Assembly: GCA_018266295.1 (NCBI GenBank)
Contig: JAFEAQ010000019.1
Coordinates: 372,001-436,000 of the forward strand
From: Bdellovibrionales bacterium
GTDB lineage: Bacteria > Bdellovibrionota > Bdellovibrionia > Bdellovibrionales > Bdellovibrionaceae
Direction of reading: 5' to 3'
DNA length: 64,000 nt
A model generated the notes under the pieces. It ran no database searches. It worked only from the letters and a program-made list of their open reading frames with translations, and was not told the origin of the DNA. Shown here in pieces: positions 19,048 to 27,498 of this stretch. The translations under genes and the position numbers were made by a program. The first letter of the stretch is position 1; each line of letters begins with the position of its first letter.

Positions 19048-19211
19048 TGGCTTCCACCTTCGCCTCGGAAAAACAGCGCAAACTCTTTGCCGCCATTGAA
19101 AACTGCGGCGAGCTGGTGTTTGCGGCGGGTCCCCGGGGCGGAAGCCGGCAATCTTATCGAGTAGCCGCTGCTTGCGCGGTTTCGCAAGTTCCCACGTACG
19201 TCACGGCATAA
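19047..19211 (+). CDS. Possible small ORF or gene remnant overlapping gpmA stop
   Basis: A 54-codon frame begins with an ATG sharing one base with the gpmA TAA and reads [34 protein letters not shown]... before running 58 bp into the 3' end of the converging exported-protein gene. The first 35 residues look like real protein while the last 15 look like a shadow frame. It may be a gene whose 3' part was lost when the converging gene was joined. No function is seen. Confidence 0.3.
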   Translation: MASTFASEKQRKLFAAIENCGELVFAAGPRGGSRQSYRVAAACAVSQVPTYVTA

Positions 19212-19438
19212 TATTCTACATAGCCGCCGTCGCCACCGGCATCTTCACACGTTGTTGAAGACGCACCTGTCAGTACCAGTCCCTGTTCTTTACAAGAATT
19301 CGCCAGAGAGTCTTTTGCGATCTCAAATGAGGCGCTGTCATTGCATGAAAACGGCACACGAGTGTTGGTATATGTAACCTGAGAGGCCCACGTTAAAGCG
19401 GGAAACAGGATGAAAGTCATAAGCAGTGCAGTTTTCAA
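19154..19438 (-). CDS. Small exported Cys-containing protein
   Basis: 94 residues from a TTG at 19438, chosen because AAAGGAGA lies about 5 bp upstream and the product then starts with a good signal peptide (MKTALLMTFILFPALTWA). A longer ATG frame to 19462 places that ribosome binding site inside the gene. The mature part has four Cys (FSCNDSAS, NSCKEQG, TTCEDAGG, GTCETA), probably two disulfides. The sequence SFEIAKDSLANSCKEQG looks like a small periplasmic domain found in repeats in other exported proteins. Function unknown. Confidence 0.68.
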   Translation of the reverse strand: MKTALLMTFILFPALTWASQVTYTNTRVPFSCNDSASFEIAKDSLANSCKEQGLVLTGASSTTCEDAGGDGGYVEYYAVTYVGTCETAQAAATR

Positions 19439-19527
19439 GATCTCTCCTTTGTTTAAAGCCATCTTAGCTAAAAAACAGGCATAAATAAAGTGACTTATAA
19501 CTGATATATGAGTAACTAATAGTTACT

Positions 19528-20358
19528 ATGAAGCTTGAGAATCTGAACCTAGCCTATCTAAAGTATTTCATTGATGCGGTTGAGAGCAAAAGCCTGACAA
19601 GGTCGGCGGAGATCAATCACGTTTCTAGGCCCGCGGTCAGTAAGGCCATCCAGCGTCTCGAAGACTGGGCGGGGTTTGCGCTCGTCACTCATGAGAAAAA
19701 GCTCTTTCAGCTCACAAAAAACGGCGAGAACTTCTATCGCTATGCCAAGGGCGCTTTTCAGCAAATGGAAAATGTCTTTTCTAAGGAAGTCCAAGACTCG
19801 GGCAGCATTAAAGTCGGCTGCTCGGCAAGTTTGGCTGATACTTTTCTGACGCCGGTTTTGAAAACTCTCGAGGGGCTTGAGACAGCAAAAATCAAAGTCG
19901 GTCCCTCTTTACGCATTCGCCATCTTTTGCACGAAGATGAAATCCGCCTGGGGCTTGTGATCGACAATGTCGATGATTCCCGGCTTGAAAGGGAAGTCAT
20001 TTACAAAGGCCAATTCCTTTTTGCCTCAAAGAGCGGGGAGTTCTCGGATTTGCTGATCACCACTGAAGATCGCCCCGAAGTGGCGACGGCTCGCAGGTAT
20101 TTGGCGGCAAAGAATAAGAAAATAAAGCGGCATATTGAAGTTGAAAGTTGGACGCTGGCTTTGAAGCTCGCACAAACACTGTCGGGGACCTGTCTTGTGC
20201 CGGATTTTATGATTCAGAATACGCTCAAAAAAATATCAACCGCTGGTTTTAAGCACGGCTGCGAAATTGCCCTGATCCATAAAGGCCGGCAGTTCATGAG
20301 TGCGCTGGATACGAAGTGCATGGATTTAAGCCGAGCCTTGGCGAAGGAGCTGAGATAG
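19528..20358 (+). CDS. LysR-type transcriptional regulator
   Basis: 276 residues, slightly shorter than the usual 300. The N-terminal winged helix-turn-helix is clear: LNLAYLKYFIDAVESKSLTRSAEINHVSRPAVSKAIQRLEDWAGFALVTHEKKLFQLTKNGENFYRYAK. The effector domain begins about residue 90 (GSIKVGCSASLADTFLTPVLKTLEG). The target is unknown; the divergent neighbour across 89 bp is the small exported protein at 19154-19438, and LysR regulators often control a divergent gene. A hairpin overlaps its stop. Confidence 0.9.
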   Translation: MKLENLNLAYLKYFIDAVESKSLTRSAEINHVSRPAVSKAIQRLEDWAGFALVTHEKKLFQLTKNGENFYRYAKGAFQQMENVFSKEVQDSGSIKVGCSASLADTFLTPVLKTLEGLETAKIKVGPSLRIRHLLHEDEIRLGLVIDNVDDSRLEREVIYKGQFLFASKSGEFSDLLITTEDRPEVATARRYLAAKNKKIKRHIEVESWTLALKLAQTLSGTCLVPDFMIQNTLKKISTAGFKHGCEIALIHKGRQFMSALDTKCMDLSRALAKELR

Positions 20359-20370
20359 TTACTCAGCTCC
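20346..20370. terminator. Hairpin between convergent genes
   Basis: GGAGCTGAG (20346-20354) pairs perfectly with CTCAGCTCC (20362-20370) across the LysR gene's stop. No T-run follows on either side, so termination is uncertain. Confidence 0.45.
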
Positions 20371-20380
20371 CGCAGCGAGT

Positions 20381-20842
20381 CTATTTGATAGAGCAAGTCT
20401 CTTTGATGACAGTCTTAAATTTGAAGAAGCCTTTTTCTTCAACGATAACTTGAACAGCTTGAATGGCCCCTTGATTCTTTGCTACGTGCAAAGTAGTGCG
20501 GGCATCGCTTGAGTATTGTTCTTCTGCCTTATGAAAAGAAACAGCTGAGACGATATTATTTTGGCTTGAGATACTCTGCAGAGTATAGCCGAAGCCAATC
20601 TGGAATGCACCTGAGCGTCGAGAGTCTAAATCGCCATTGGATTTTAAGACCGAAAGGGCCGCGCTGAAGCTGGTATTGCTTGCGCTAAGCTCCACTTGGC
20701 AAGGTTTGTTGTCTTGGGTTTTGCCCGACAGTGAAGCGGTATTTTTGCCAGAGGGGATGAGGTCCTGTAAATCTGAAGGAATCCCAGCCAATGCAGAAAA
20801 GCCTGATAAAACGACTGTTGTGAACACGATGAAGTTCTTCAT
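20381..20842 (-). CDS. Exported protein of unknown function
   Basis: 153 residues. The ATG at 20842 is preceded by AAAGGAAC and gives the signal peptide MKNFIVFTTVVLSGFSALA; a longer frame to 20875 would bury both. The mature protein is Ser/Thr-rich and beta-prone, with two Cys (KPCQVELS and a C-terminal ETCSIK) that could form a disulfide. No family recognised. It is convergent with the LysR gene. Confidence 0.72.
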   Translation of the reverse strand: MKNFIVFTTVVLSGFSALAGIPSDLQDLIPSGKNTASLSGKTQDNKPCQVELSASNTSFSAALSVLKSNGDLDSRRSGAFQIGFGYTLQSISSQNNIVSAVSFHKAEEQYSSDARTTLHVAKNQGAIQAVQVIVEEKGFFKFKTVIKETCSIK

Positions 20843-21041
20843 TAAAAGTTCCTTTCGAAAATTGATTATTTGCATAGGCGAAAGTTAGCCTTTGAAACGA
20901 ATGTAAACAAGACAATGTGTTGAACGCGGGACTCTCTCATATTTTTTGGTGAAAATATTCAAGGACCTTAGAGAAAGTAGCAAGCCAATGACGAGAAGCT
21001 CTCGGGTATAGACTTCGAAAAAAAGGGAGCAGTGAAGAATA

Positions 21042-21071
21042 GAGCCCAGGGCATGAATGAACCTTGGGCTC
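21042..21071 (-). terminator. Strong hairpin after the 21080-21397 gene
   Basis: A 10 bp stem, GAGCCCAGGG (21042-21051) with CCTTGGGCTC (21062-21071), lies 9 bp past the stop of the minus-strand gene. The following minus-strand sequence has only a short T-rich stretch. Confidence 0.6.
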
Positions 21072-21079
21072 GCAGAAAA

Positions 21080-21397
21080 CTAGTTTCTAGAGATGTAGCG
21101 GCAAACGTAGCCAGACTGTGCGAAGTTCGGACGTACAGATGTAGAAATAGACTGGCCAGGGCCAACCAATTTATCAATACGGTTTGTCACTGTGAAATCA
21201 GCATCACCGTGACCGCCAACGCGCACGAAAGTGAATTCAACATACTTCATATCCAAAGGACTATTGGACTTGTTAGTGAAATCACAAGAGTAGCTTGCTC
21301 CATGTTGAGTCAACTTACCGTAGTGACTGTCCATGAACCATCTTGCCTGAGCAGAAACCGCTGCGAATGTAAGAGCCAAAGCCAACATAGCTTTCAT
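21080..21397 (-). CDS. Small exported protein
   Basis: 105 residues with a signal peptide (MKAMLALALTFAAVSAQA). The mature part (RWFMDSHYGKLTQHGASYSCDFTNKSNSPLDMKYVEFTFVR) is a small beta-rich domain with two Cys (SYSCDF, YVCRY) spaced for a disulfide. The ATG follows ACGGAGG. No family recognised. It appears monocistronic, ending in a strong hairpin. Confidence 0.72.
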   Translation of the reverse strand: MKAMLALALTFAAVSAQARWFMDSHYGKLTQHGASYSCDFTNKSNSPLDMKYVEFTFVRVGGHGDADFTVTNRIDKLVGPGQSISTSVRPNFAQSGYVCRYISRN

Positions 21398-21720
21398 TGA
21401 GAACCTCCGTTGTTATTGCCCGATATCAAATCTAGGAAAGCTCTTTCCTGCAAGCATATCTTTATAAGCGCAGCGTGCTTCCAAATACAAAAAGGGAGTG
21501 AGCACTGTCGAATGTGGGTTGTGTTCACGGACATGACTCTGAGCCCGTCCCGATGTGAGATCGGGTCCTGTTGTTCCCGTTGACGGGTGTCGAGTCGTTC
21601 AACGGCTGACTAGCATTAGGAGGATTCCACAGCGACTGCGAAAATTCCCATAAATACGCACCTGTTGCTCCGGATTTCTCAGTTATATTGAGGAGGTATT
21701 AAACGCACACGGGGGTCATC
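21398..21720. other. Intergenic region with a predicted branched RNA structure
   Basis: Within this 323 bp divergent region, GACTC (21535-21539) can pair with GAGTC (21592-21596) and enclose two hairpins: CCCGAT/ATCGGG with a GTGAG loop (21549-21565) and CCCG/CGGG with a TTGA loop (21576-21587). This forms a three-way junction upstream of the AgmX-like gene. No known riboswitch consensus was recognised. AGGAGG occurs at 21618-21623 and a GAGGAGG-like site lies before 21721. Confidence 0.35.
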
Positions 21721-22344
21721 ATGAAATTCGCACTTTATTTTCTGATGTTCTTTGCGGCCTTAGCATCCTACGCCGGTGAGGATTTAGATCTTGGACTGAC
21801 TCAGGCCGAGAATCATCCGTACGAAGTCGACGAGCTGGATTCGTCCTTTCAGGACAACCAGGTGAAAGCACCGGTTGCCAATACCGACAAAGCCAACACG
21901 GTGATGAAAATCGAAATGAACCAGGCAGAGCCGTCACTTCTGACTCCGGACCAGACAATGACGGATGCGGAGAAACTCGCTTTGGACAACCAACGCCGTC
22001 AAAAAGCCATTCGTAAAGAGCTGGCCGAGGGTGCCAGCATGGTGAAGTCGTGCATTACACGTAATAATAAGAACTTCCGTGGGACGCATGTGACTTTGCG
22101 CTGGATGGTTTCTCCGATGGGGAAAGTTCAAGAAGCGAAAATCACTTCAACCGATATCGGTGATCTCGCGATCCGCGATTGCATTAAGCGCGCGGCCGCA
22201 AACTTTGACTTTAGCGACGCCCGCGGGGATAAGTTTAAAAAATCGGTTGTCGAGTATACTTTCAAATTCAACAATAAGAATAATAAGTCACAAAAGACCA
22301 GTCAGAACTCTGGCAGCGGTCATACGATCGCTGATTCCAAGTAA
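21721..22344 (+). CDS. Exported AgmX/PglI-type TonB-like C-terminal domain protein
   Basis: 207 residues with a signal peptide (MKFALYFLMFFAALASYAG). A disordered acidic region (about 20-85) precedes a C-terminal domain, GASMVKSCITRNNKNFRGTHVTLRWMVSPMGKVQEAKITSTDIGDLAIRDCIKRAAANFDF. The SCI ... W-x-V-x-x-x-G-V/K-x-x-A ... DCI pattern fits the AgmX/PglI C-terminal domain of myxobacterial and bdellovibrio gliding or motility complexes. A Ser/Asn/Lys-rich tail follows. The domain call is fairly good; a gliding role is only inherited from the family. Confidence 0.75.
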   Translation: MKFALYFLMFFAALASYAGEDLDLGLTQAENHPYEVDELDSSFQDNQVKAPVANTDKANTVMKIEMNQAEPSLLTPDQTMTDAEKLALDNQRRQKAIRKELAEGASMVKSCITRNNKNFRGTHVTLRWMVSPMGKVQEAKITSTDIGDLAIRDCIKRAAANFDFSDARGDKFKKSVVEYTFKFNNKNNKSQKTSQNSGSGHTIADSK

Positions 22345-22487
22345 GAAGATTCTATCTAGGAACCTTCTGCGGTTTTTCCATTTGCAATGTTAAGCTGCAG
22401 GGGTTCCGTTCTGTTCTACGAAGCACTTTGACTTTAAGAAGGCCCCCACGAAAACTCTAGAGCAAATAAGCAACTCTGGAGGATTCG

Positions 22488-23642
22488 ATGAAATTAGGAA
22501 TCTTGCTTTCAAGCCTTGTCGTACTCTCTCTGCTTGGCTGCACTAAAAAATCAGATGAAATTAAAATAGGCGTATATGGTCCGTTCTCGGGTGGTTCGGC
22601 TCCGATGGGACTGTCCATGCGAAATGGCGTGCAACTTGCGACCGATGAAATCAACGCCAGCGGCGGCATCCTGGGTAAAAAAGTCGTCATGGTGGACCGC
22701 GATGATGAGGCCAAGAACGAGCGCGGCGGCCAGATCATGCAAGAGTTCCTCGATAAAGAAAACGTCGTCGCGGTGCTTGGTCCTATCAACACCGGCGTTG
22801 CCGATGCCAGCACTCAGTACCCGAACCAAAAGAAAGTGCCTCAGATTATCAATGTCAGCGCCGGCGCCAAGGTGAATGAACTCTTCGCCGGTGGCAAAGA
22901 GAACTACGTCTTTCGCATCGCTGCGAATGATGACATCCAATCCAAGGTGATCGTGAACGAAGCTTTAAAGCGCGGCTATAAGAGGCCCGCCCTGCTTTGC
23001 GATGACACGAACTACGGTCAGAACGGGCGCGAGAAAATGGAAAATGCCCTTGCCGCAGCCAATGTAAAACCCGTGTATGTCGGAAAGTTTAAAATCAAAG
23101 ACACAGATATGAGCGCTCAGCTTCAAGAGGCTAAAGCGGCAAAGGCCGATGTGATTTTGGCTTACGGCATCGGCCCTGAGCTTGCGGCGGTGTCAAATTC
23201 GATGGTGCGTATCGGCTGGAAGCCTGAGATGATCGGCAGCTGGACGCTGGCAATGTCTAACTACATCACGAATGCCGGTAAAAACGGCGACGGCACGAAA
23301 ATGCCTCAAACATTTATTGAAGCGGCCGCAACGACCGAAAAACAGAAAAAATTCATTGAAGATTACAAAAAGAAATTCAACGAGTCGCCAATCACCTCCG
23401 CCGTTTCAGCAGCGCAAGGCTATGACTCTATGTATCTCTTAAAGTTGGCGATCACGCAAGCAGGCAGTACCGACGGTAAAAAGATCAAGGACGCCCTTGA
23501 GAACCTGAACGGGACCTACGAAGGCATCACAGGCACTTACAATAAGCCGTTCTCTGCAACGGACCACGAAGCGATTAAAGAGGCCAACGTGATGCTCGGA
23601 ATGGTGAAGGACGGAAACGTTATTCAAGCGGATAAAAAGTAG
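22488..23642 (+). CDS. livK: Branched-chain amino acid ABC transporter, substrate-binding lipoprotein
   Basis: 384 residues. A lipoprotein signal ends at LSLLGC (C18), so the protein is tethered in the periplasm. The mature part (IKIGVYGPFSGGSAPMGLSMRNGVQLATDEINASGGILGKKV) is the type I periplasmic binding fold of the Leu/Ile/Val family, followed by LGPINTGVADASTQYPNQKKVPQI. It captures branched-chain amino acids or a related compound for the permease encoded 6 bp downstream. The ATG follows GGAGG. Ligand specificity cannot be read from sequence. Confidence 0.92.
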   Translation: MKLGILLSSLVVLSLLGCTKKSDEIKIGVYGPFSGGSAPMGLSMRNGVQLATDEINASGGILGKKVVMVDRDDEAKNERGGQIMQEFLDKENVVAVLGPINTGVADASTQYPNQKKVPQIINVSAGAKVNELFAGGKENYVFRIAANDDIQSKVIVNEALKRGYKRPALLCDDTNYGQNGREKMENALAAANVKPVYVGKFKIKDTDMSAQLQEAKAAKADVILAYGIGPELAAVSNSMVRIGWKPEMIGSWTLAMSNYITNAGKNGDGTKMPQTFIEAAATTEKQKKFIEDYKKKFNESPITSAVSAAQGYDSMYLLKLAITQAGSTDGKKIKDALENLNGTYEGITGTYNKPFSATDHEAIKEANVMLGMVKDGNVIQADKK

Positions 23643-23648
23643 TCCGCT

Positions 23649-24545
23649 ATGACAGAGATTCTCCAGATCTTAGTCACAGGCAGTGTGTTTGGCATTATCT
23701 ATGCCCTCATTGCCTTTGGCTACAATCTGACCTTCTCAACTTCAAAAACGATTAACTTCTCTCTCGGCAATATTATCATGTTAGGCGGCGTGGTGGGATT
23801 TTCCTGCTATGTTGATATTAGATCTGGCGCACTGATTGGAACACCTTACATTGTTCCGATCATCGCAGTCCTCGTTGCCGGTGTGATTGCCGGAGCTGCC
23901 GTTCACTCCTTTGCGGTGGAGCCTTCGCTCAAACTCAAATCAGAATACACCTGGGTGCTTGCGACGCTTGCTTTCGGGATTATTATCCGTAACGGCGCTG
24001 AGCAGCTCTGGTCCACGGGGGATTACCGCTTTCCTTCGCCGTTGGGAGATGATCCGCTTCGCTTTGCGGGGGTGGGTATTTATCCTCAGGAAATTCTAAC
24101 GGTCGTGGTGGCAACACTGATTGTTTTTAGTATCGAGGCTTTTAAAAAGTACACGATCTACGGAAAAGCTATCCAAGCCGTCAGCGAGGACAAAGAGACC
24201 GCGATGCTGATGGGAATTCCCCAGCGCCAAGTGGTTCGGATCTCTTTTATGATGAGTGGCTGCATTGCGACGATGGCGGGTCTTTTGATTGCGCCGCTGA
24301 CCTTCGTGTCGGCTTCGATGGGAACGGGAATTGGGATCAAGGCGTATGCGGTTTCGATCATCGGCGGTCTTGAATCCGGTAAGGGACTTGTCGTTGGCGG
24401 ATTGATTTTGGGAATCTCAGAATTTCTGACGGCCCGGTATATTTCGAGTGGTTATAAAGAGCTGCCGGGATTCATTTTGCTGATTCTTGTGATCCTTGTA
24501 AAACCCAGCGGCCTCTTCGGCAGAAAGGTCATCAAAAAGGTGTAG
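23649..24545 (+). CDS. livH: Branched-chain amino acid ABC transporter permease LivH
   Basis: 298 residues with eight or nine hydrophobic segments. The opening GSVFGIIYALIAFGYNLTFSTSKTINFSLGNIIMLGG is the LivH family signature. The EAA-type cytoplasmic loop is near GKAIQAVSEDKETAMLMGIPQRQVVRISFMMSGCIATMAGLL. It forms the transmembrane channel with the LivM part of the next gene. It is 6 bp after livK and 2 bp before the livM-livG fusion. Confidence 0.93.
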   Translation: MTEILQILVTGSVFGIIYALIAFGYNLTFSTSKTINFSLGNIIMLGGVVGFSCYVDIRSGALIGTPYIVPIIAVLVAGVIAGAAVHSFAVEPSLKLKSEYTWVLATLAFGIIIRNGAEQLWSTGDYRFPSPLGDDPLRFAGVGIYPQEILTVVVATLIVFSIEAFKKYTIYGKAIQAVSEDKETAMLMGIPQRQVVRISFMMSGCIATMAGLLIAPLTFVSASMGTGIGIKAYAVSIIGGLESGKGLVVGGLILGISEFLTARYISSGYKELPGFILLILVILVKPSGLFGRKVIKKV

Positions 24546-24547
24546 AC

Positions 24548-26386
24548 ATGAATCCGAAGCTGCTGACCTTGTTGAAGTGCATTCTGTATCTTTTGCCGCT
24601 GCTGTTACCGGTCTTCGTTGATAACGAGTACTACGTCCATGGCATTCTCGGGCGGATTATTATTTATACCATCTTGGTTGTGTCGCTGGATTTGGTAACG
24701 GGTTACATCGGTGATATTTCCATCGGTCACGCGGGCCTTTTTGCCGTGGGCGCTTACACGATGGCGATTCTGAGTGCGCGGGCGGCGGATAATCAAGGCG
24801 GCTCGATCACGACATTTTATGAATGGCCTTTTTGGCTTTCGATGATGGCGGCTATTGTTGCTGCGGGATTTTTCGGTTTCTTACTGGGGTTTCCCTCACT
24901 AAAAGCTTCGGGACCCTATCTTGCTGTGACCACCATTGCTTACGGAATCATTATTCATACAGTGATTAATGAGCAAGAACTGCTGACGAATGGTACGAAG
25001 GGCATTCAGATGTCGAACCTTTCCGTCGGTGGCTTATCGCTGGGCGGGAATTATTTTATCTGGCTGATCTATCCGTGTTTGCTTTTAGTGATGTACTTTA
25101 AGCGCAATCTGGCACGCAGTTTCTGGGGCCGCGCTTTTGAAGCCATTAAGTACAGCAGCATAGCCGCTGAGAGCTGCGGAGTGAGTCGGTTTTATTTCAA
25201 AATTGCGGCGTTTGTTTTATCGGCCAGTATCGCAGGGCTTGCCGGTGCACTCTTTACTCATTTAGATAACTATATTGCACCCAATACATTTAATCTCGAT
25301 TTTTCGATTCTTGCGTTGATGGCGTTGATCTTTGGCGGGGTTCGCTCAACGCTGGGGAACTTTATCGGGATGTCCCTCGTGGTGATTTTACCGGATCTCT
25401 TTACGTGGTTTAAAGATTATCGCTTGATGGTGTTTGGCATATTGCTTTTGCTGGCGCTCTTCTTTTTGCCGGCGGGGATTGCGGGTCTCATTCGCTTGAA
25501 ATTAGAAAAGCGCTGGCCCGGGTTTCGCACTCATTATGATTTCGAAAAACTCAAAGAGCTCGGCCAAGGCGTGCAGCTTTTTAATCAGGAAAAAGCCGAA
25601 AAAGGCAAAGAGCCTCTGAAGCTCACGGCCCTTGAAATGCGCTTCGGCGGACTCGTCGCCGTAAATAAGCTCGATCTTGTCGTCAGTCCCGGGACGATTC
25701 ACGGACTCATGGGTCCGAATGGCTCAGGAAAGTCGACGACTGTGAATCTCATCACTGGCATCTATACGCCGACGCAGGGGCAGGTGCTGGTCTTTGGTGA
25801 AAGCGTGAACAAGGTGAGCCCTCACCGGCGTTCGCTTTTGGGAGTGGCTCGCACATTTCAGAACTTGCAACTCTTTGGCGATCTGACGGTGCTTGAAAAT
25901 GTGCTTGTTGGTTTGCATAACCACTATCGCTCCAGTCTCTGGGCGATTTTGTTGGGGCTTCCGAAGGTGCGTAAAGAAGAACTGCGCTATCAAGCGGAAG
26001 CTTACAAATGGCTTGAGTTTGTCGGCATCGCGCACTTGGCGGAAGAGAAAGCCAAGAATCTTGCCTATGGGCAGGCCCGACGGCTTGAGATCGCCCGTGC
26101 GCTAGCCTTGCGGCCGAAGTTACTGTTGCTTGATGAGCCGGCGGCGGGACTTACTTCGAAAGAGATCCAGGAGTTCAATTCTGTGATCATGAAAGTGAAA
26201 CAAGAAGGCATGGCGGTTCTTTTGATTGAACATCATATGGAGATGATGATGCAGATTTCAGATGAAATCACCGTACTGGATTTCGGCAAAAAAATCGCCG
26301 GGGGTTCTCCTCGCGAGGTTCAGAAAAATCCCCTCGTGATTCAGGCTTACTTAGGAAAAGAAGGAGCCGAGCATGCTGGAGGTTAA
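24548..26386 (+). CDS. livM: LivM-LivG fusion: permease plus ATPase
   Basis: 612 residues fusing two usually separate subunits. Residues 1-320 are the LivM permease (GYIGDISIGHAGLFAVGAYTMAILSA; EAA-loop GRAFEAIKYSSIAAESCGVSRFYFKIAAFVLSASIAGLAGAL). After a charged linker, about 355-612 are the LivG ATPase: Walker A GPNGSGKST, Q-loop ARTFQNLQLFG, signature LAYGQARRLEIARAL (degenerate from LSGGQ), Walker B LLLLDEPAAGL and the switch His in IEHHMEMMM. The fusion is known in several lineages. The 3' end overlaps livF by 14 bp. Confidence 0.93.
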   Translation: MNPKLLTLLKCILYLLPLLLPVFVDNEYYVHGILGRIIIYTILVVSLDLVTGYIGDISIGHAGLFAVGAYTMAILSARAADNQGGSITTFYEWPFWLSMMAAIVAAGFFGFLLGFPSLKASGPYLAVTTIAYGIIIHTVINEQELLTNGTKGIQMSNLSVGGLSLGGNYFIWLIYPCLLLVMYFKRNLARSFWGRAFEAIKYSSIAAESCGVSRFYFKIAAFVLSASIAGLAGALFTHLDNYIAPNTFNLDFSILALMALIFGGVRSTLGNFIGMSLVVILPDLFTWFKDYRLMVFGILLLLALFFLPAGIAGLIRLKLEKRWPGFRTHYDFEKLKELGQGVQLFNQEKAEKGKEPLKLTALEMRFGGLVAVNKLDLVVSPGTIHGLMGPNGSGKSTTVNLITGIYTPTQGQVLVFGESVNKVSPHRRSLLGVARTFQNLQLFGDLTVLENVLVGLHNHYRSSLWAILLGLPKVRKEELRYQAEAYKWLEFVGIAHLAEEKAKNLAYGQARRLEIARALALRPKLLLLDEPAAGLTSKEIQEFNSVIMKVKQEGMAVLLIEHHMEMMMQISDEITVLDFGKKIAGGSPREVQKNPLVIQAYLGKEGAEHAGG

Positions 26387-27095
26387 AAATCTGATTGTAA
26401 ACTACGGCGGCATTCAGGCGCTCAAAGGAGTTTCACTCTGGGTTCAGCCCGGAGAATTGGTCGCACTGATTGGGGCCAATGGGGCCGGAAAGACTTCTCT
26501 GCTTAGATCCATCTCTGGACTTGTCACTCCGCGCGAGGGAACTGTCGCTCTGTTTGGTAAATCTGTTGCAGAAATCCCACCCCACAAAAGAGTTGAGTGG
26601 GGGCTTGCGCATTGCCCAGAAGCTCGGCACGTCTTTGCGCAACAGTCTGTTTACGACAATCTTGTTTTGGGCGCTTACATCCGCACCAAAAAAGAGAAAA
26701 TGAAAGAGATCCAACAAACAATTGAAGAGATTTTTACGATCTTTCCAAAACTCAAAGAGCGCCAAAAGCAACTTGCGGGAACTCTTTCCGGTGGCGAGCA
26801 GCAGATGCTTGCGATTGGCCGGGCGCTGATGTTGAAGCCACGAATTTTGATGCTGGATGAGCCTTCCATGGGATTAGCTCCGGTGATTATTGATGAGGTC
26901 TTTCATGTCATCGAAAGAATCAAAGCGCGCAAAGAGGTCTCAATCCTGCTCGTTGAGCAACTGGCATATCGTGCGCTCAGTGTTGCTGATCGTGGTTACG
27001 TGTTAGAGCAAGGGCTCATACGCCTCGAGGGACCCGCGCAAGATCTGCTGACCAATCCCGAAGTGAAGGCCGCGTACCTCGGCGTTGCAAAATAA
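26373..27095 (+). CDS. livF: Branched-chain amino acid ABC transporter ATPase LivF
   Basis: 240 residues. Walker A GANGAGKTS (about 37-45), signature LSGGEQQML, Walker B ILMLDEPSMGLAP and the switch region LLVEQ are present. LivF pairs with the LivG domain of the preceding fusion to drive uptake. The ATG lies inside the livM-livG 3' end, a 14 bp overlap typical of translational coupling. It closes the liv operon. Confidence 0.93.
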   Translation: MLEVKNLIVNYGGIQALKGVSLWVQPGELVALIGANGAGKTSLLRSISGLVTPREGTVALFGKSVAEIPPHKRVEWGLAHCPEARHVFAQQSVYDNLVLGAYIRTKKEKMKEIQQTIEEIFTIFPKLKERQKQLAGTLSGGEQQMLAIGRALMLKPRILMLDEPSMGLAPVIIDEVFHVIERIKARKEVSILLVEQLAYRALSVADRGYVLEQGLIRLEGPAQDLLTNPEVKAAYLGVAK

Positions 27096-27498
27096 GTGTT
27101 AAAGATTCTAAACAACAGCCTCTTTATTGCACCTACAAGTGACAGAAATCGTCTCCTATTTGCTACAATCACATTATCGCACTTCGTTCGATAACAAAGT
27201 TTCTTAACATGAATAAGAGTAACGTTCGCGTTGTGTTTTTTCGCTAGTTTCATTCGGAAGAGACAGGCATACTGTGACTGTCTCCTTGGTGTTGTTTTAG
27301 GTTACGGCCCTGTCAGCAGAGTAGATGTTCAAGCGGAAGTTGGATACGGTTTCAGTGGTATACGGATGTTGAAGTTGTATGTTGTTTCGTCAGGGCCGTG
27401 TTTTTTTTCGCAATATCTTCTTAATTCCTCCCATTCTTAGTCATAAGTCACCCGTAGAATAACAGTGTTAAAAGCTGTGCTTTTGCTTGGGGGTTCTT
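27096..27498. other. Intergenic region livF-hsp20 with a candidate RNA gene
   Basis: About 400 bp without a protein gene. A possible promoter has GTGACA (27139-27144) and TACAAT (27164-27169), 19 bp apart. The downstream structured RNA is listed separately. The remainder up to 27498 shows only the GGGGG ribosome binding site of the second hsp20. Confidence 0.5.
27173..27408 (+). ncRNA. Candidate structured small RNA with intrinsic terminator
   Basis: Three stems occur in order: TTATCG/CGATAA around 27174-27194, GAGACAG/CTGTCTC at 27260-27284, and a 9 bp G+C-rich stem ACGGCCCTG (27304-27312) with CAGGGCCGT (27391-27399) enclosing 78 nt, followed directly by eight T at 27401-27408. A TACAAT -10 box lies a few bases upstream of the start. 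No known class (6S, tmRNA, SRP RNA, RNase P, GEMM riboswitch) was matched. It could be an independent sRNA or a leader; the terminator falls 90 bp before hsp20. Confidence 0.45.

Noticed and set aside
27173-27408. c-di-GMP (GEMM) riboswitch like the abundant RNA known in Bdellovibrio attack phase
   Set aside because: The conserved GEMM core sequences were looked for and not found; only a generic structured RNA is claimed.
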